Assembly: GCA_964512645.1 (NCBI GenBank)
Contig: CAZEJS010000009.1
Coordinates: forward strand, 24,575 to 88,574
Origin: CAZEJS01 sp964512645
GTDB taxonomy: Bacteria > Actinomycetota > Geothermincolia > Fen-727 > Anoxymicrobiaceae
DNA: 64,000 nucleotides
Direction of reading: 5' to 3'
The notes under the pieces were generated by a model. That model was not told where the DNA came from. It did no database searches and worked only from the letters and a program-made list of their open reading frames with translations. Positions 54,266-63,945 of the stretch are shown here, one piece after another; the stretch's first letter is position 1, and every line of letters starts with the position of its first letter. A program made the position numbers and the translations under genes.

Positions 54266-55294
54266 TCAGGTCAGGCGCAGCAGGCCGCCGGAGAAGTCGC
54301 CGTACTCGTTGAAGCCGAAACCGCGGAGCAGTTCGGGGCGCCTGCCTTTCGAGACCCATCGCCCTTCGAAGTCGAAGCCCGTCATGCCCCCGCCGGGAAT
54401 GATAGTTGCGACGGGGGTCGCGGCCCGCGCGACATAGCGGAAGGTCCCCGCGCGGCTGCGCATGACGCCCTCCCACCTCACGGGAAACATGATGTCGTTT
54501 CCCGCACGGTCCCGTCCGCGCTCCGTCTCGAGGTAACGGACCCACAGCCCGCGCATCTTCCGGGGCTCCTCGTGCGGCAGGCGCGCGGCGGCTCTGAGTG
54601 GAACGAGGGTCGTCCCCATCGCCCCGAAGGAGAGCCCGGCGGCCGAATTCGCCGCGGGGCCGGCATTTTCGAAGACAAGAACGTCCCAGTGGAAGTGCGC
54701 CGGCAGGACGCGGGTGACATCGAAGGGCGCCGCGTAGCCCGCGACGTGCTCGATCACCCCGAAGCCTTCAAGGTTCAGGGAGGTCCCTTCCCCGGCCAGG
54801 TTCACCCTCACCCCCGAGTGCTGGCCGACGTACTGGAGCATCCGCCCGAACTTCGACCACCATATCGGCCAGGAGGCGTGAAAATCGAAACCGGCGGACG
54901 CCTCACCGCCCGGCACGGCGAACGTCATCCGGTAGTCGGGCCACCCGCCCGAAAAAGAGAAGCTCTCTCCGTAGTCGACCAGCAGGGGGGAAGCAGAACC
55001 TCGCTGTCTGCCTTCGGGGAGTGATGACACACGGACATGGACGCTGTCGCGGTCGGCCCAGGCGATGCAGACCTCGGAGGTCTCGCCGATGCCCTCGACC
55101 AGCGAAAACGGCTGAAGGCCTTCCCCGCACGACCGGCTGTAGAGGTGCGCCTTCACCCAGCGGATCGGCGCGCTCCCGGGGAATATCGAAATGGCGAACC
55201 AGCCGTCCCATTTCGCCCGCGGCGCGAGTGGGACCAGGTACTTCGAGTCGATCGCGTACCTTCCAGGTTCGTTCATGACACCATTATGCATCAA
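54266..55294 (-). CDS. Hypothetical protein, beta-rich
   Basis: 342 residues from TTG 55294, or 336 from ATG 55276. There is no signal peptide or membrane segment. It is rich in aromatic residues and alternating hydrophobic strands, e.g. MTFAVPGGEASAGFDFHASW, FHWDVLVFENAG and GFDFEGRWVSKG. The pattern recalls lipocalin-like or hydroxyneurosporene-synthase-like folds, as in the CrtC-like gene at 43540-44586. I cannot assign it to a family with confidence. Confidence 0.65.
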   Translation of the reverse strand: MMHNGVMNEPGRYAIDSKYLVPLAPRAKWDGWFAISIFPGSAPIRWVKAHLYSRSCGEGLQPFSLVEGIGETSEVCIAWADRDSVHVRVSSLPEGRQRGSASPLLVDYGESFSFSGGWPDYRMTFAVPGGEASAGFDFHASWPIWWSKFGRMLQYVGQHSGVRVNLAGEGTSLNLEGFGVIEHVAGYAAPFDVTRVLPAHFHWDVLVFENAGPAANSAAGLSFGAMGTTLVPLRAAARLPHEEPRKMRGLWVRYLETERGRDRAGNDIMFPVRWEGVMRSRAGTFRYVARAATPVATIIPGGGMTGFDFEGRWVSKGRRPELLRGFGFNEYGDFSGGLLRLT

Positions 55295-55347
55295 TTGCGC
55301 CCGCGGTCTCCCGCCAGGAGTTGCGGACGTTGCGCGGGCGGACCCGC

Positions 55348-57243
55348 TCAGAGCTCGAAGTCCATGTCCAGGTAGTAGACGCCGGAGTCAACAGATTTCT
55401 TCACGTCCAGGAGCTTCTCGAAGACGTGCAGCATGGGTTCGTTCTCGACGAGGACTTCCGCGGTGAAGCCGAGCAGGCCCTGGCGCTTGGCGAGCTGGGT
55501 GAGGTACGAGAGTAGCTCGGTTCCGATCCCCCTGTTCTGGTACTCGTCCTTGACGGTGAAGGCGACATCGGCGGAATGGTTGGTCTCGTTGATCGTGTAC
55601 TGACCCAGGCCGGCGATATCCTCCCGCTCGCCGTCCTGTATAACCGCCAGCACCGCCATCTCCTTCGTGTAGTCGATGATGACGAACTCCTGCAGCCGTT
55701 CGTGGGGCATGTCGGTGCGGAACGATATGAACCGCCTGTACATGCTCTTGTCCGAGAGGGAGTAGAAGAAATCTTTCAACAGCGGTTCGTCGCTTATCTT
55801 GACAGGCCTGAACAGGACCTCCTGGCCGTCCTTGGTGGTGCGGTAGGTCTCCAGCTCCTCCGGGTACTCGCCCTTCTTGCCGGGTATGAACGCCTGGTCG
55901 GCGTAGATCAGGTTGAGCTCCTTGGCCTGCTCGATGAGCCCTGGCCTGAACTTCGGGTGGGCGATGGCGATGAGCTCCATCGCGCGCTCCCGGATGTTCT
56001 TGCCGTGCAGGTAGGCGATCCCGTATTCGGTGACGACGTAGTGGACGTCGCCTCGGGTGAGGGTCACCCCGGCTCCCTCCTCGATGCTGGGCTTGATGCG
56101 TGAGACCTCGCCCCTGGCGCCGGCGGTGGAGGGCATCGCCAGGATGGTCTTTCCGCCCGATGCCATCACAGCGCCGCGCATGAAGTCCGCCTGGCCCCCG
56201 ACCCCCGAATAGAACACCTTGCCGATGGATTCCGCCGTCGCCTGACCGGTGAGGTCTATCTCCAGGCCCATATTGATGGCGGTCATCCCCCTGTTCCTGG
56301 CGATGTTGAGCGGGTTGTTGGTGTAATCGATGGGCTTGAACTCGATGCCGGGGTTGTCGTCGATGTACTCGTACGCTTCTCGAGTCCCCATGCAGAAGGA
56401 CGCCACGGTCTTTCCCCTGTCCAGCGTCTTGCGGGTGTTGTCGATCACGCCCTTCTTCATCAGGTTGACGATGCCGTCGCTCAGAAGCTCGGTGTGGACG
56501 CCCAGGTGCTTCTTGTCCTCGAGCTCGGCGAGGATGGCGCTGGGCAGGCTCCCGTAGCCGACCTGGATGGTGTCGCCGTCCTCCACGATCCTGGCGACGT
56601 ACTTGCCGATCTGCCTGACCAGCACGTCGGGCGCCTGCGGGTCGTACACGAGGATTGGCTCGTCGCACACGACCGCGAAGTCGACGTCCCTGATGTGCAC
56701 GAACGTGTCGCCGTGCACGCGGGGCATCTGCGGGTTGATCTGGCAGATGACGATCGAGGCGTTCTCCACCGCGCATTTTGTGACATCGACGCTCACTCCC
56801 AGGCTCATGAAGCCGTTCTGGTCGGGGGGGGACATCTGCACGATCGCGACGTCCACCGGTATGAACTTCCTGCGGAACAGGTCGGGCACCTGCGAGAGGA
56901 ATATCGGCGTGTAGTCGGCCAGCCCCTTGTTGACCGCGTCCCGGGTGTTCTCCCCGATGAAGAAGGAGTTGTGCCTGAAGTTCTGCTTGAGCTTCTCGTC
57001 GGCGTAGGGGGCCACCCCCAGGGTCCATACCTGGAGCACCTCGGTGTCGTAGAACGCCTTGGGGTGGGACTGCACGTAACCGGCGAGAGCGGCCACCAGG
57101 CACTGCGGCTCTCCGCAGCCGGTGCCTATGTATACGTGGTCTCCTCGGTGTATGCTGTCGAAGGCCTTCTCCGCGGTGACGAATTTCTCCGGGTAGGCCT
57201 GCTTCATATCCTCGAGCGTCTTCTCTATATGAGCGGTCAGCAT
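55348..57243 (-). CDS. Acetyl-CoA hydrolase/CoA-transferase fused to GNAT acetyltransferase
   Basis: 631 residues. Residues 1-430 are a CoA-transferase family I protein: DHVYIGTGCGEPQCLVAAL, VQMSPPDQNGFMSLGVSVD, IQVGYGSLPSAILAEL and YSGVGGQADFMRGA, typical of acetyl-CoA hydrolase and 4-hydroxybutyrate CoA-transferase. Residues about 460-631 form a GNAT domain, with VKDEYQNRGIGTELLSYL as the acetyl-CoA loop, like the C-terminal part of Pat-type acetyltransferases. I chose ATG 57243, preceded by GGAGGAG. The fusion may couple acyl-CoA metabolism to lysine acetylation (inference). Confidence 0.9.
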   Translation of the reverse strand: MLTAHIEKTLEDMKQAYPEKFVTAEKAFDSIHRGDHVYIGTGCGEPQCLVAALAGYVQSHPKAFYDTEVLQVWTLGVAPYADEKLKQNFRHNSFFIGENTRDAVNKGLADYTPIFLSQVPDLFRRKFIPVDVAIVQMSPPDQNGFMSLGVSVDVTKCAVENASIVICQINPQMPRVHGDTFVHIRDVDFAVVCDEPILVYDPQAPDVLVRQIGKYVARIVEDGDTIQVGYGSLPSAILAELEDKKHLGVHTELLSDGIVNLMKKGVIDNTRKTLDRGKTVASFCMGTREAYEYIDDNPGIEFKPIDYTNNPLNIARNRGMTAINMGLEIDLTGQATAESIGKVFYSGVGGQADFMRGAVMASGGKTILAMPSTAGARGEVSRIKPSIEEGAGVTLTRGDVHYVVTEYGIAYLHGKNIRERAMELIAIAHPKFRPGLIEQAKELNLIYADQAFIPGKKGEYPEELETYRTTKDGQEVLFRPVKISDEPLLKDFFYSLSDKSMYRRFISFRTDMPHERLQEFVIIDYTKEMAVLAVIQDGEREDIAGLGQYTINETNHSADVAFTVKDEYQNRGIGTELLSYLTQLAKRQGLLGFTAEVLVENEPMLHVFEKLLDVKKSVDSGVYYLDMDFEL

Positions 57244-57372
57244 GTTGCACTCCTCCGTAATCGCAGCGGGCATCCGGCCCGTCGGCCTTTCAGTAATATT
57301 ACATCCTGGCGCCTCCTCCGGGCACGGCTGTTTCCGGCCGGGGCGGCCCCCGACGGTTGGGTGGGCCGGGTG

Positions 57373-57849
57373 TCAGGCGTGCCGGGGAAGCTCGCGGGCC
57401 AGGGTACTCTGGAACGGCCCGAAGCCCATTGCGCGCCAGAACGCCGTGCCTTCCCGGTTCCATTCGGCGACCTCGACCTCTACGCGGCCGATGCCTCCGG
57501 ACGCGAACCAGTCGAGGGCGGCCAGGGCCAGGGACTTTCCCGCGCCCCTGCCCCGGTCGGCCGGGTCGACCACCAGGTGCTCGACCAGCCCGTAAGGGCC
57601 GCCTTCGAGAATGGGGGGATTGAGGCGGACGAGGGCCGTCAGGTAACCAGCGGTCCGGCCGCCGCCTTCGCACACCAGGACCAGAGCGTCCGGCGACGCC
57701 ATGTACTCGCGGAGGCAGGAACGGAAGAACGCCTGAGCGTCCGGCGCCCTCCTGAAGGAACCGTCGCGCTCCTCGTGAGCGCGGGCGAGTTGGTCCCACA
57801 GCTCGACAATGCGCTCCACGTGCTCTTCCGAGGCCTCACCGACCTTCAT
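57373..57849 (-). CDS. GNAT family N-acetyltransferase
   Basis: A 158-residue single-domain GNAT. Motif A is VEHLVVDPADRGRGAGKSLA (acetyl-CoA pyrophosphate loop RGRGAG) and motif B is WNREGTAFWRAMGF. The start ATG 57849 has GGAGG upstream. It stands 130 bases upstream of the CoA-transferase/GNAT fusion on the same strand. The substrate is not predictable. Confidence 0.87.
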   Translation of the reverse strand: MKVGEASEEHVERIVELWDQLARAHEERDGSFRRAPDAQAFFRSCLREYMASPDALVLVCEGGGRTAGYLTALVRLNPPILEGGPYGLVEHLVVDPADRGRGAGKSLALAALDWFASGGIGRVEVEVAEWNREGTAFWRAMGFGPFQSTLARELPRHA

Positions 57850-57983
57850 CCGTGGCCTCCTTCCGCGTGCTGGACCGGTACCGGTTCGGCCGGGATCGCC
57901 CGTACGGGCCGGCGCTGAACAATGATATCTTAGTATCCGTCAAAGACACGAAACAGTGAGCGCTCGGCCTGGCTTCCCAGGCC

Positions 57984-59090
57984 ATGATCGGGGCTGACGC
58001 GGAGATGCGGCGATGGTTCAGTAACATCCGGCGGGGTGCGGTCGAGAGAGCGCGGTCGTTGAGAATGCCCGTGTTCCCGAGGTGGTTGCGCGTGGCGTTC
58101 GCCTGGGCCGTCCTCATGGTCGGGCTTGCCTTCCTGGTCGGCGCCGGGCTGGTGTTCGCCGAGAGCGGCAAGATCGCCAAGGGGGTGAGCATCGATGGCG
58201 TCCAGGTGGGGGGGATGACCAGGGCGGCCGCGAAGAAGGCGGTCACCGAGAAGGTCAAGCCGGTTGCCTCGGACGTACGGCTCGGCTTCGAGGGCGGCGT
58301 CTACCCCGTTGAACTGACGTCAATCAACTTCCGGGTGGATATCGACGGAATGGTCCAGAGGGCGTTCTATGTCGGAAAGAGGAGCCCCGGCTTCCTGAGG
58401 ATCATCAGAAGGCTTTTTGGCCTCGGGATCGACACGGACATCCCGGTTGAAGCGACCTGCTCCCGCACCAGGCTGGAGACGGTCATCCGGACGATAGCGC
58501 GCAAGATAGACCGTGAGCCCACCAGCGCCAGCATCAGTGTGGCGGAGGGAACCGTCAGGATCCTTCCGTCCAGACAGGGCGTCCGGGTGAAGATCAAAGA
58601 AACCGCCGGTGCCGTCGAGAGAGCCCTCCCGACCGAGAAGCGCGAGGTGGACGTCGTCGCGCGGATGATCAGGCCCGATATAGTGGAAGGCGACGTCGGC
58701 AGGATAATCTGGATACGCCAGAAGGAGTTCACGCTCTATCTGTACGACAGGGAGAAAGAGATTGACAGCTTCAGGATCGCCGTCGGCATGCCGCAGTATC
58801 CGACCCCCAACGGGCGTTTCCACGTTACTTTCAAGGAGAAGAACCCCACCTGGCTGCCGACTTCCGAATGGGCCAAGGACAAGCGAGGCGTACCCCAGCC
58901 GCCCGGGCCCGACAACCCGCTCGGCGGTTACTGGATGGACATCGGGGGGGGTCTGGGGATCCATGCCACCCCGTATCCAAAGACGCTCGGGGAGCGGGCG
59001 TCTCACGGGTGCATAAGGATGTCCGAGGACGGCGCGGCGAGCCTGTTCAACCAGGTCAAGGTCGGCACGCCGGTGATCATCACCGACTGA
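57984..59090 (+). CDS. L,D-transpeptidase with peptidoglycan-binding-like domain
   Basis: 368 residues. A cytoplasmic basic tail is followed by one membrane anchor (FAWAVLMVGLAFLVGAGLVF). Two repeats of a YoaR/VanW-associated putative peptidoglycan-binding domain come next (VSIDGVQVGGMTRAAAKKAV and following). The C-terminal YkuD domain has GLGIHATPYPKTLGERASHG and the catalytic Cys in SHGCIRMS. It forms 3-3 cross-links or anchors proteins in the wall. The start is ATG 57984; ATG 58005 is possible. Confidence 0.92.
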   Translation: MIGADAEMRRWFSNIRRGAVERARSLRMPVFPRWLRVAFAWAVLMVGLAFLVGAGLVFAESGKIAKGVSIDGVQVGGMTRAAAKKAVTEKVKPVASDVRLGFEGGVYPVELTSINFRVDIDGMVQRAFYVGKRSPGFLRIIRRLFGLGIDTDIPVEATCSRTRLETVIRTIARKIDREPTSASISVAEGTVRILPSRQGVRVKIKETAGAVERALPTEKREVDVVARMIRPDIVEGDVGRIIWIRQKEFTLYLYDREKEIDSFRIAVGMPQYPTPNGRFHVTFKEKNPTWLPTSEWAKDKRGVPQPPGPDNPLGGYWMDIGGGLGIHATPYPKTLGERASHGCIRMSEDGAASLFNQVKVGTPVIITD

Positions 59091-59302
59091 AGCGCGCGGC
59101 CCCGGCATCATGGCGCGCTCCGCCCGCGTCGGCACCGTCGTTTTCCTTGTCCCCGCAGAAGCGCCGTCAACCGCCGGGGGCGCGCTGCGCGCACCGCCCC
59201 CACGTGGCCGGCAGGAGGCGTGGACCGCCCGCAACATGGGCGGCATGCGATGGTGTAGTATCTTGCGCAGTATGTTCGTTCTTGAAGCTGGAGGTGATCG
59301 GC

Positions 59303-60379
59303 TTGGCTGGTGGAGAGGTCCTAATATACGGTGCCGGCATGTCCGGGCTGGTGGCGGCGTGCAACCTCGCGAACGAGGGGTACGATGTGCTGGTGAGAGA
59401 GAAAGAGTCCTCCTGGGGCGGCTCGAGCGTTTTCAACCCCTCTACCCACACCACGCCCATGGACCTGAACGCCACCTCCGAGTACATCGGCATGGACATC
59501 GCCCCGGCGTTCCACGAGGTCAGCACACTTGCTATTTACCTGCACGACTACAAGATACCCGCCCCGGTCTTCATGGCCTATCACGTCGAGCGCAGTTCGC
59601 GCCCCCAGAGCCTTGACGCCCTGCTGTATTCGAAATGCGTCGAGGCGGGCGTCAAGTTCGAGTTCAATACTCCGCTTCGCAAGGAGGACCTGGGCTCCCT
59701 GCCCGACAGGACCATAATCGCCTGCGGCCTCAACCACGCGGCTTACAACGACCTCGGGGTTCCGTACAAGGAGTGGTACGCCTGGATGGCGCGGGGAGAG
59801 GTGGAGCACGACAACGACGCCTGGATATGGATGGACGAGTGCGTCAACGAGTACGGGTACATATCGTACTGCAACGACATGTACTACAACCTGCTGTTCT
59901 CATACGGGCAGGAGGTCACCCGGGACGACCTGGACAGGTACCGCTCGTTCATGTCGCGGATGGAAGGCGTCGAGGAGGAGAACTGGGAGTACGTCAGGGG
60001 CGCCGCGCCGGTGGTCTCGCCGGACAACCCGCGACTGTTCCGGGACAGGTTCATCATGTGCGGCACCATGTCCGGGTGCCTGGACCCGTTCATGGGCTTC
60101 GGCATCTCCGGCGCGCTGGTCTCGGGCAAGGTCGCGGCGACAGCCGTGTCCGACCCGCAGAAGGCACTGGAAGAGTTCGACCGCTTCACCCGAAACTACG
60201 CCATGGTCTACAACTTCAAGCAGGAGGTATGGTACCCCCTCCGGGCGAGGGTGGACCTGCTGGAGGACCTTGCGAACATTCTTGGCCCCGAGCGCACGAT
60301 AAAGCTCTTCATCGAGGCGCTGCGCAAAGGCCGCAAGAACTCGGCCATTCCCGGGTTCAGCCCGCTCTCCTGTTCTTAA
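59303..60379 (+). CDS. FAD/NAD(P)-binding oxidoreductase
   Basis: 358 residues. Dinucleotide-binding start VLIYGAGMSGLVAACNLANEG (GxGxxG) with the acidic end in VREKE. A late GTMSGCLDPFMGFGISGALV resembles the second FAD contact of geranylgeranyl-reductase/squalene-epoxidase-like flavoproteins. I chose TTG 59303 because GGAGGTGATC lies just upstream; the long open frame before it is the shadow of the transpeptidase gene. The substrate is unknown. It is 158 bases upstream of the deacylase gene. Confidence 0.8.
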   Translation: MAGGEVLIYGAGMSGLVAACNLANEGYDVLVREKESSWGGSSVFNPSTHTTPMDLNATSEYIGMDIAPAFHEVSTLAIYLHDYKIPAPVFMAYHVERSSRPQSLDALLYSKCVEAGVKFEFNTPLRKEDLGSLPDRTIIACGLNHAAYNDLGVPYKEWYAWMARGEVEHDNDAWIWMDECVNEYGYISYCNDMYYNLLFSYGQEVTRDDLDRYRSFMSRMEGVEEENWEYVRGAAPVVSPDNPRLFRDRFIMCGTMSGCLDPFMGFGISGALVSGKVAATAVSDPQKALEEFDRFTRNYAMVYNFKQEVWYPLRARVDLLEDLANILGPERTIKLFIEALRKGRKNSAIPGFSPLSCS

Positions 60380-60381
60380 GT

Positions 60382-60424
60382 AGTGGAAAGGAGGAATGGC
60401 CCGCTTTCCGCTTCTCTTTCCACT
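60382..60424 (+). terminator. Inverted repeat after FAD enzyme
   Basis: AGTGGAAAG (60382-60390) pairs with CTTTCCACT (60416-60424) around a 25-base spacer. Possible terminator or RNA hairpin between two genes. Confidence 0.35.
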
Positions 60425-60537
60425 TTCCGGTTGCGGTGGCTCGCGGAGGCTGAAAAAGTGGAAAGCGAACGACGCCTCCTATACCATCATTCCGGTGGAA
60501 GAAGGCCTCCCACCAGAGACCGATAACGGGAGTTGAC

Positions 60538-62280
60538 ATGTTCGACCTGATAATCGAGAACGCCACCGTCTGCGACGGCTCGGGCAAGGAAACGTATTTC
60601 GCTGACGTGGGGGTTACCGGCGAGGTCATAGAGAAGGTGGGCAACCTCGCCGGCGCCGGGGCGGCGCGGCGGATCGACGCCGCCGGAAGGACGGTCTGCC
60701 CGGGGTTCATAGACGCCCACTCCCACGCCGACCTCGCGTTCTTCAAGGAGGACCACGCCGACGTCCTGGCGCCACTGATAAAGCAGGGCATCACTACTTT
60801 CGTTGGAGGCAACTGCGGCATGGCGCTTGCCCCGATCACGAAGGAGCACAACGAGGGCCAGCAGATGTACCTCGAGGTGTTCACCCAGATGGATTTCGAG
60901 ACCGACATCACTTGGACCGACATGGGCTCGTTCATGGAGCACATGGACACCAAAGGCGTCCCGCTCAACTGCGCCATGCTGGCGCCGCACGGGATGATGC
61001 GCATCTCCGCCTGCGGCCTTGAGACGCGGCTCGCCGAGCCCGGAGAAGTCGGGACGATGGCCCGGCTCCTCGAGGAGTCCATGGAGGCGGGGGCGTTCGG
61101 CATGTCGACCGGGCTGCAGTATTTTCCGGGCAACCAATCCGACACCGGGGAGCTCGTGGAGCTGGGCAGGACCCTGGCAAGGTACGGCGGCATCTATAAC
61201 AGCCACCTGCGTTCCTACACCGCCTCTACGCTGCCACTGGCGATCGAAGAGGTGGCGGAGGTGTCACGGAAAAACGAGATCCGGGGGCACGTCTCGCACA
61301 TATTCAGCCTGCCGTGGCTGGGCCCGATTCACCGGCCGGCCCTCAAGGTCCTCAAGTGGCTGGCGCGCAACGACCGGGTGACACACCGGGTCGTGCCAAA
61401 CTTCCTCATCACCGCCGAAATGGAGAAGATCCTCCGGGACCTGGACCGGCACCGCGCGCGGGGAGCACAGATCGGCATGGACATCATGCCGACGACGGCA
61501 GGTTTCACCCACCTCCTGGCGTTCTTCCCGTCGTGGGTGCTGACCGGGGGGCGCGAGGCCGTCATCAAGCGGATATCGGACCCCGCCACCAGGAAGGAGA
61601 TCCTGTGCGACATCGAGCGGGGCGTACCCAGGTGGCCGCACCGGGGAAAGAACGACTGGTCGCTGAACGTCATGCGCCAGATGGGCTGGGACGCGGTCAC
61701 GGTCATGGCGGTCCACAGCGAGAAGAACAAGTTCATGGAGGGCATGCTCTTCACCGAGATCGCCGAGCAGCAGGGAAAGCACCCCTTCGACGTCATGTGC
61801 GATACCCTCATCGAGGAGGACGGCCGGGTGCTGGTCTTCGAGTCGATGGCCGAGCCTGACGACTGGTTCACAGAGAAGTACACGTTCCCGGCCCTCCGGG
61901 ACCCGCAGACGATGATCACCACCGACACCATACTGCTGGGCATGGGCAAGCCCTCGTACCTCTTCTACGGCTGCTACCCCAAGTTCATCGGGCGCTACGT
62001 CACCGAGAAAGGCCTGATAGACCTGCCGGGGGCGATTGCCCGCTGCACTTCGCTGCCGGCAGAGTGGTTCGGCATACCCAGGCGCGGCCGCGTAGAGGAA
62101 GGGTACTTCGCGGACCTGCTCCTCCTGCGCCCGGAGGATTTCCGGACAGACGCGGTCTTCCGGAACCCGGATGTCGATCCGGAGGGCCTGGACCTGGTGA
62201 TGATCAACGGCCGGATCGTGGTCGAGGACGGCGACTGCAGGGCCGGCGTCATGGCGGGCAGGATGCTTCGCAGGGAGTGA
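60538..62280 (+). CDS. N-acyl-D-amino-acid deacylase / D-aminoacylase family amidohydrolase
   Basis: 580 residues. Amidohydrolase start MFDLIIENATVCDGSGKETY, metal motif PGFIDAHSHAD (HxH), GNCGMALAP, GMSTGLQYFPGN, YNSHLRSYT and GHVSHIFSL. A C-terminal beta-sandwich ends GRVEEGYFADLLLLRPEDF. This is the D-aminoacylase branch, which deacylates N-acyl-D-amino acids or related ureido/amide compounds. Cytoplasmic. The substrate is not certain. Confidence 0.88.
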   Translation: MFDLIIENATVCDGSGKETYFADVGVTGEVIEKVGNLAGAGAARRIDAAGRTVCPGFIDAHSHADLAFFKEDHADVLAPLIKQGITTFVGGNCGMALAPITKEHNEGQQMYLEVFTQMDFETDITWTDMGSFMEHMDTKGVPLNCAMLAPHGMMRISACGLETRLAEPGEVGTMARLLEESMEAGAFGMSTGLQYFPGNQSDTGELVELGRTLARYGGIYNSHLRSYTASTLPLAIEEVAEVSRKNEIRGHVSHIFSLPWLGPIHRPALKVLKWLARNDRVTHRVVPNFLITAEMEKILRDLDRHRARGAQIGMDIMPTTAGFTHLLAFFPSWVLTGGREAVIKRISDPATRKEILCDIERGVPRWPHRGKNDWSLNVMRQMGWDAVTVMAVHSEKNKFMEGMLFTEIAEQQGKHPFDVMCDTLIEEDGRVLVFESMAEPDDWFTEKYTFPALRDPQTMITTDTILLGMGKPSYLFYGCYPKFIGRYVTEKGLIDLPGAIARCTSLPAEWFGIPRRGRVEEGYFADLLLLRPEDFRTDAVFRNPDVDPEGLDLVMINGRIVVEDGDCRAGVMAGRMLRRE

Positions 62281-62335
62281 CGGAGCGCGGCCGGGCGGAT
62301 GGGGAACGGCGGTGTCGCGGGCGGTTGGGACGCGG

Positions 62336-62824
62336 TCAGGTGCGGTCTTCCGGCTTGATGGGGGCGTAGTATTCGATCTGGCTCCCCCCGCGCCTCGAGG
62401 CGACGATATAGATTGTGCTGGCCACGCCGAGGCCGACGCCTCCCAGGGCGATGAGCACGCCGAGCCAGGCGCCGTTCACAAACACCAGCGCGATGCTGCA
62501 GCCCACGACGGCGGCCAGCGACGCGGCCCCCCCGGCGAGCGCGTACAACCTGGACTTCCTGTACTTGTCGTCGTCATCGAAGATCAGGACCGGCCTCGGG
62601 CGTTCCTTCTCGATGCAGTCGTCGCAGAGCTCCTCCCGTGAGTTTTCCGGGACGGGGGCGCCGCACTTCGTGCAGGGCTTGAACTTCTCCGGGGGAAGGA
62701 GGGCGCCGGAGCCTTTGGCCGGGCGTTGGATCGAGCCGCACTTGTCGCAGATGCGGCCGTACGGGCCCAGGTTGTGGCCGCATACGACGCAGGACCTGTC
62801 CATGACCCTACGCACTTTAGCCAT
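62336..62824 (-). CDS. Double zinc-ribbon membrane protein
   Basis: 162 residues. Two N-terminal zinc ribbons (CVVCGHNLGPYGRICDKCG and CTKCGAPVPENSREELCDDC) are followed by a charged linker and two membrane segments (ALAGGAASLAAVVGCSIALV and LIALGGVGLGVASTIYIV). Function unknown. Fourth zinc-ribbon membrane gene of the window. Confidence 0.75.
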   Translation of the reverse strand: MAKVRRVMDRSCVVCGHNLGPYGRICDKCGSIQRPAKGSGALLPPEKFKPCTKCGAPVPENSREELCDDCIEKERPRPVLIFDDDDKYRKSRLYALAGGAASLAAVVGCSIALVFVNGAWLGVLIALGGVGLGVASTIYIVASRRGGSQIEYYAPIKPEDRT

Positions 62825-63328
62825 TCACGCTCTCCCTCCGGAGCTCCGGGCCTGTTCCGCCCGGGGGCGTCCGGTTGTCCTGAGGACCCGTCCCTGAACA
62901 GGCGGACCCGGTTGCCGGAAAGGAATCTGCCGCCAGCGGCGGCTGGTTTCTTATCATATCACTACAAATGTCCAGCAAAGAAATTCCCGGTGTTGAAGAA
63001 GGCGCCGGCGTCCGGTGCGGGAGACCATTTCTCTTACCGGCGCAACCACCGTAGGGGGGCCGGCGGCGGGGGGCCCGCGCGCCGCATATCAGCGGTTGGC
63101 CGCCGGCCCTCCCGAGGAGTGCTCCCACCCGGGGACCGCACCGTGCTGCAGAACCGGCTCGCAGCGCGGCAGGACAACCGTACGGTATACTTGACGCGAA
63201 TTGACGAAACCCCGTATTCATCGACGGCGCGTGTTCCACAGCGGGTCGCGCCGCCGGAGAACAATCGGGAAAGGGGGTCCAGCCGGCGGCGTGCAATACG
63301 CCGCACGGTACGGGGCCCTCCGTTCAGT
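62825..63328. other. Intergenic region without a recognisable gene
   Basis: 504 bases between the zinc-ribbon gene and tRNA-Arg. It is GC-rich with short AT-rich stretches near 62950-62990 and 63185-63200. I see no supported gene or named RNA; open frames here look like chance GC-rich frames. Confidence 0.6.
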
Positions 63329-63405
63329 GCCCCCGTAGCTCAACAGGATAGAGCAGGGCCCTTCTAAGGCCAAGGTTGCAGGTTCGAGTCCTGCCGGGGG
63401 TGCCA
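63329..63405 (+). tRNA. tRNA-Arg (TCT)
   Basis: Acceptor GCCCCCG/CGGGGGT, anticodon loop CTTCTAA (anticodon TCT), T-loop TTCGAGTC and encoded CCA. It reads the AGA and probably AGG codons favoured in these genes. The outermost anticodon-stem pair is G-A. Confidence 0.95.
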
Positions 63406-63775
63406 CGCCACCCGCTGGCCAGCCGGTTCGACATTCGCCGCGCCGTTCCGCGTCCCGCGGGTCTTTCCGCTTCGGGCCGTGTGACGCTGTGACCTCTTGC
63501 CAGGCGCGCCGTGCCGCATCTCCACGGTCCCGCGGACAGGGGGTTCGCGTTTCCAAAAAGGCGCGCGCGAGGTCCGCCTCGAGTTCTCAACTGCCGGCCG
63601 CGTCTCTCGGCGTATCGCAAGAAGAGGCCTGGCGCCTTCGCGTCCCGGGACATGCCCCGCGATTGAAATCGCGGTCCGGAACCCTTATCTTGGGTATTGC
63701 CCGCGAAGCCACGCGCGGGACGGCGGAATCGACGGCGACGCCGGGGGCCGGGCCGGACCCGGTCTGCACGTTCGT
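63406..63775. other. Intergenic region between tRNA-Arg and tRNA-His
   Basis: 370 GC-rich bases without a recognisable gene, RNA or repeat. Open frames present have no family features. Confidence 0.6.
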
Positions 63776-63853
63776 GGTGGACGTAGCTCAGTTGGTCAGA
63801 GCGCCGGGTTGTGGCCCCGGAGGTCGGGGGTTCGAGTCCCCTCGTTCACCCCA
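63776..63853 (+). tRNA. tRNA-His (GTG)
   Basis: Acceptor GTGGACG/CGTTCAC with the extra G at -1 (63776) opposite C73, anticodon stem CCGGG/CCCGG, loop TTGTGGC (anticodon GTG), T-loop TTCGAGTC and encoded CCA. Confidence 0.95.
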
Positions 63854-63945
63854 TCCACCATCAGCACGCAGTCCCCCGGGGCCACTCGCGAAGACGTTTT
63901 CCAATCTGGTTTTCCCGCGCCACCCGTTGCGTCAATGAAGCGTCT

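Noticed and set aside
63034..63306. Small protein genes in the region before tRNA-Arg
   Set aside because: The frames have no ribosome site or family features and fit chance open frames in GC-rich DNA.
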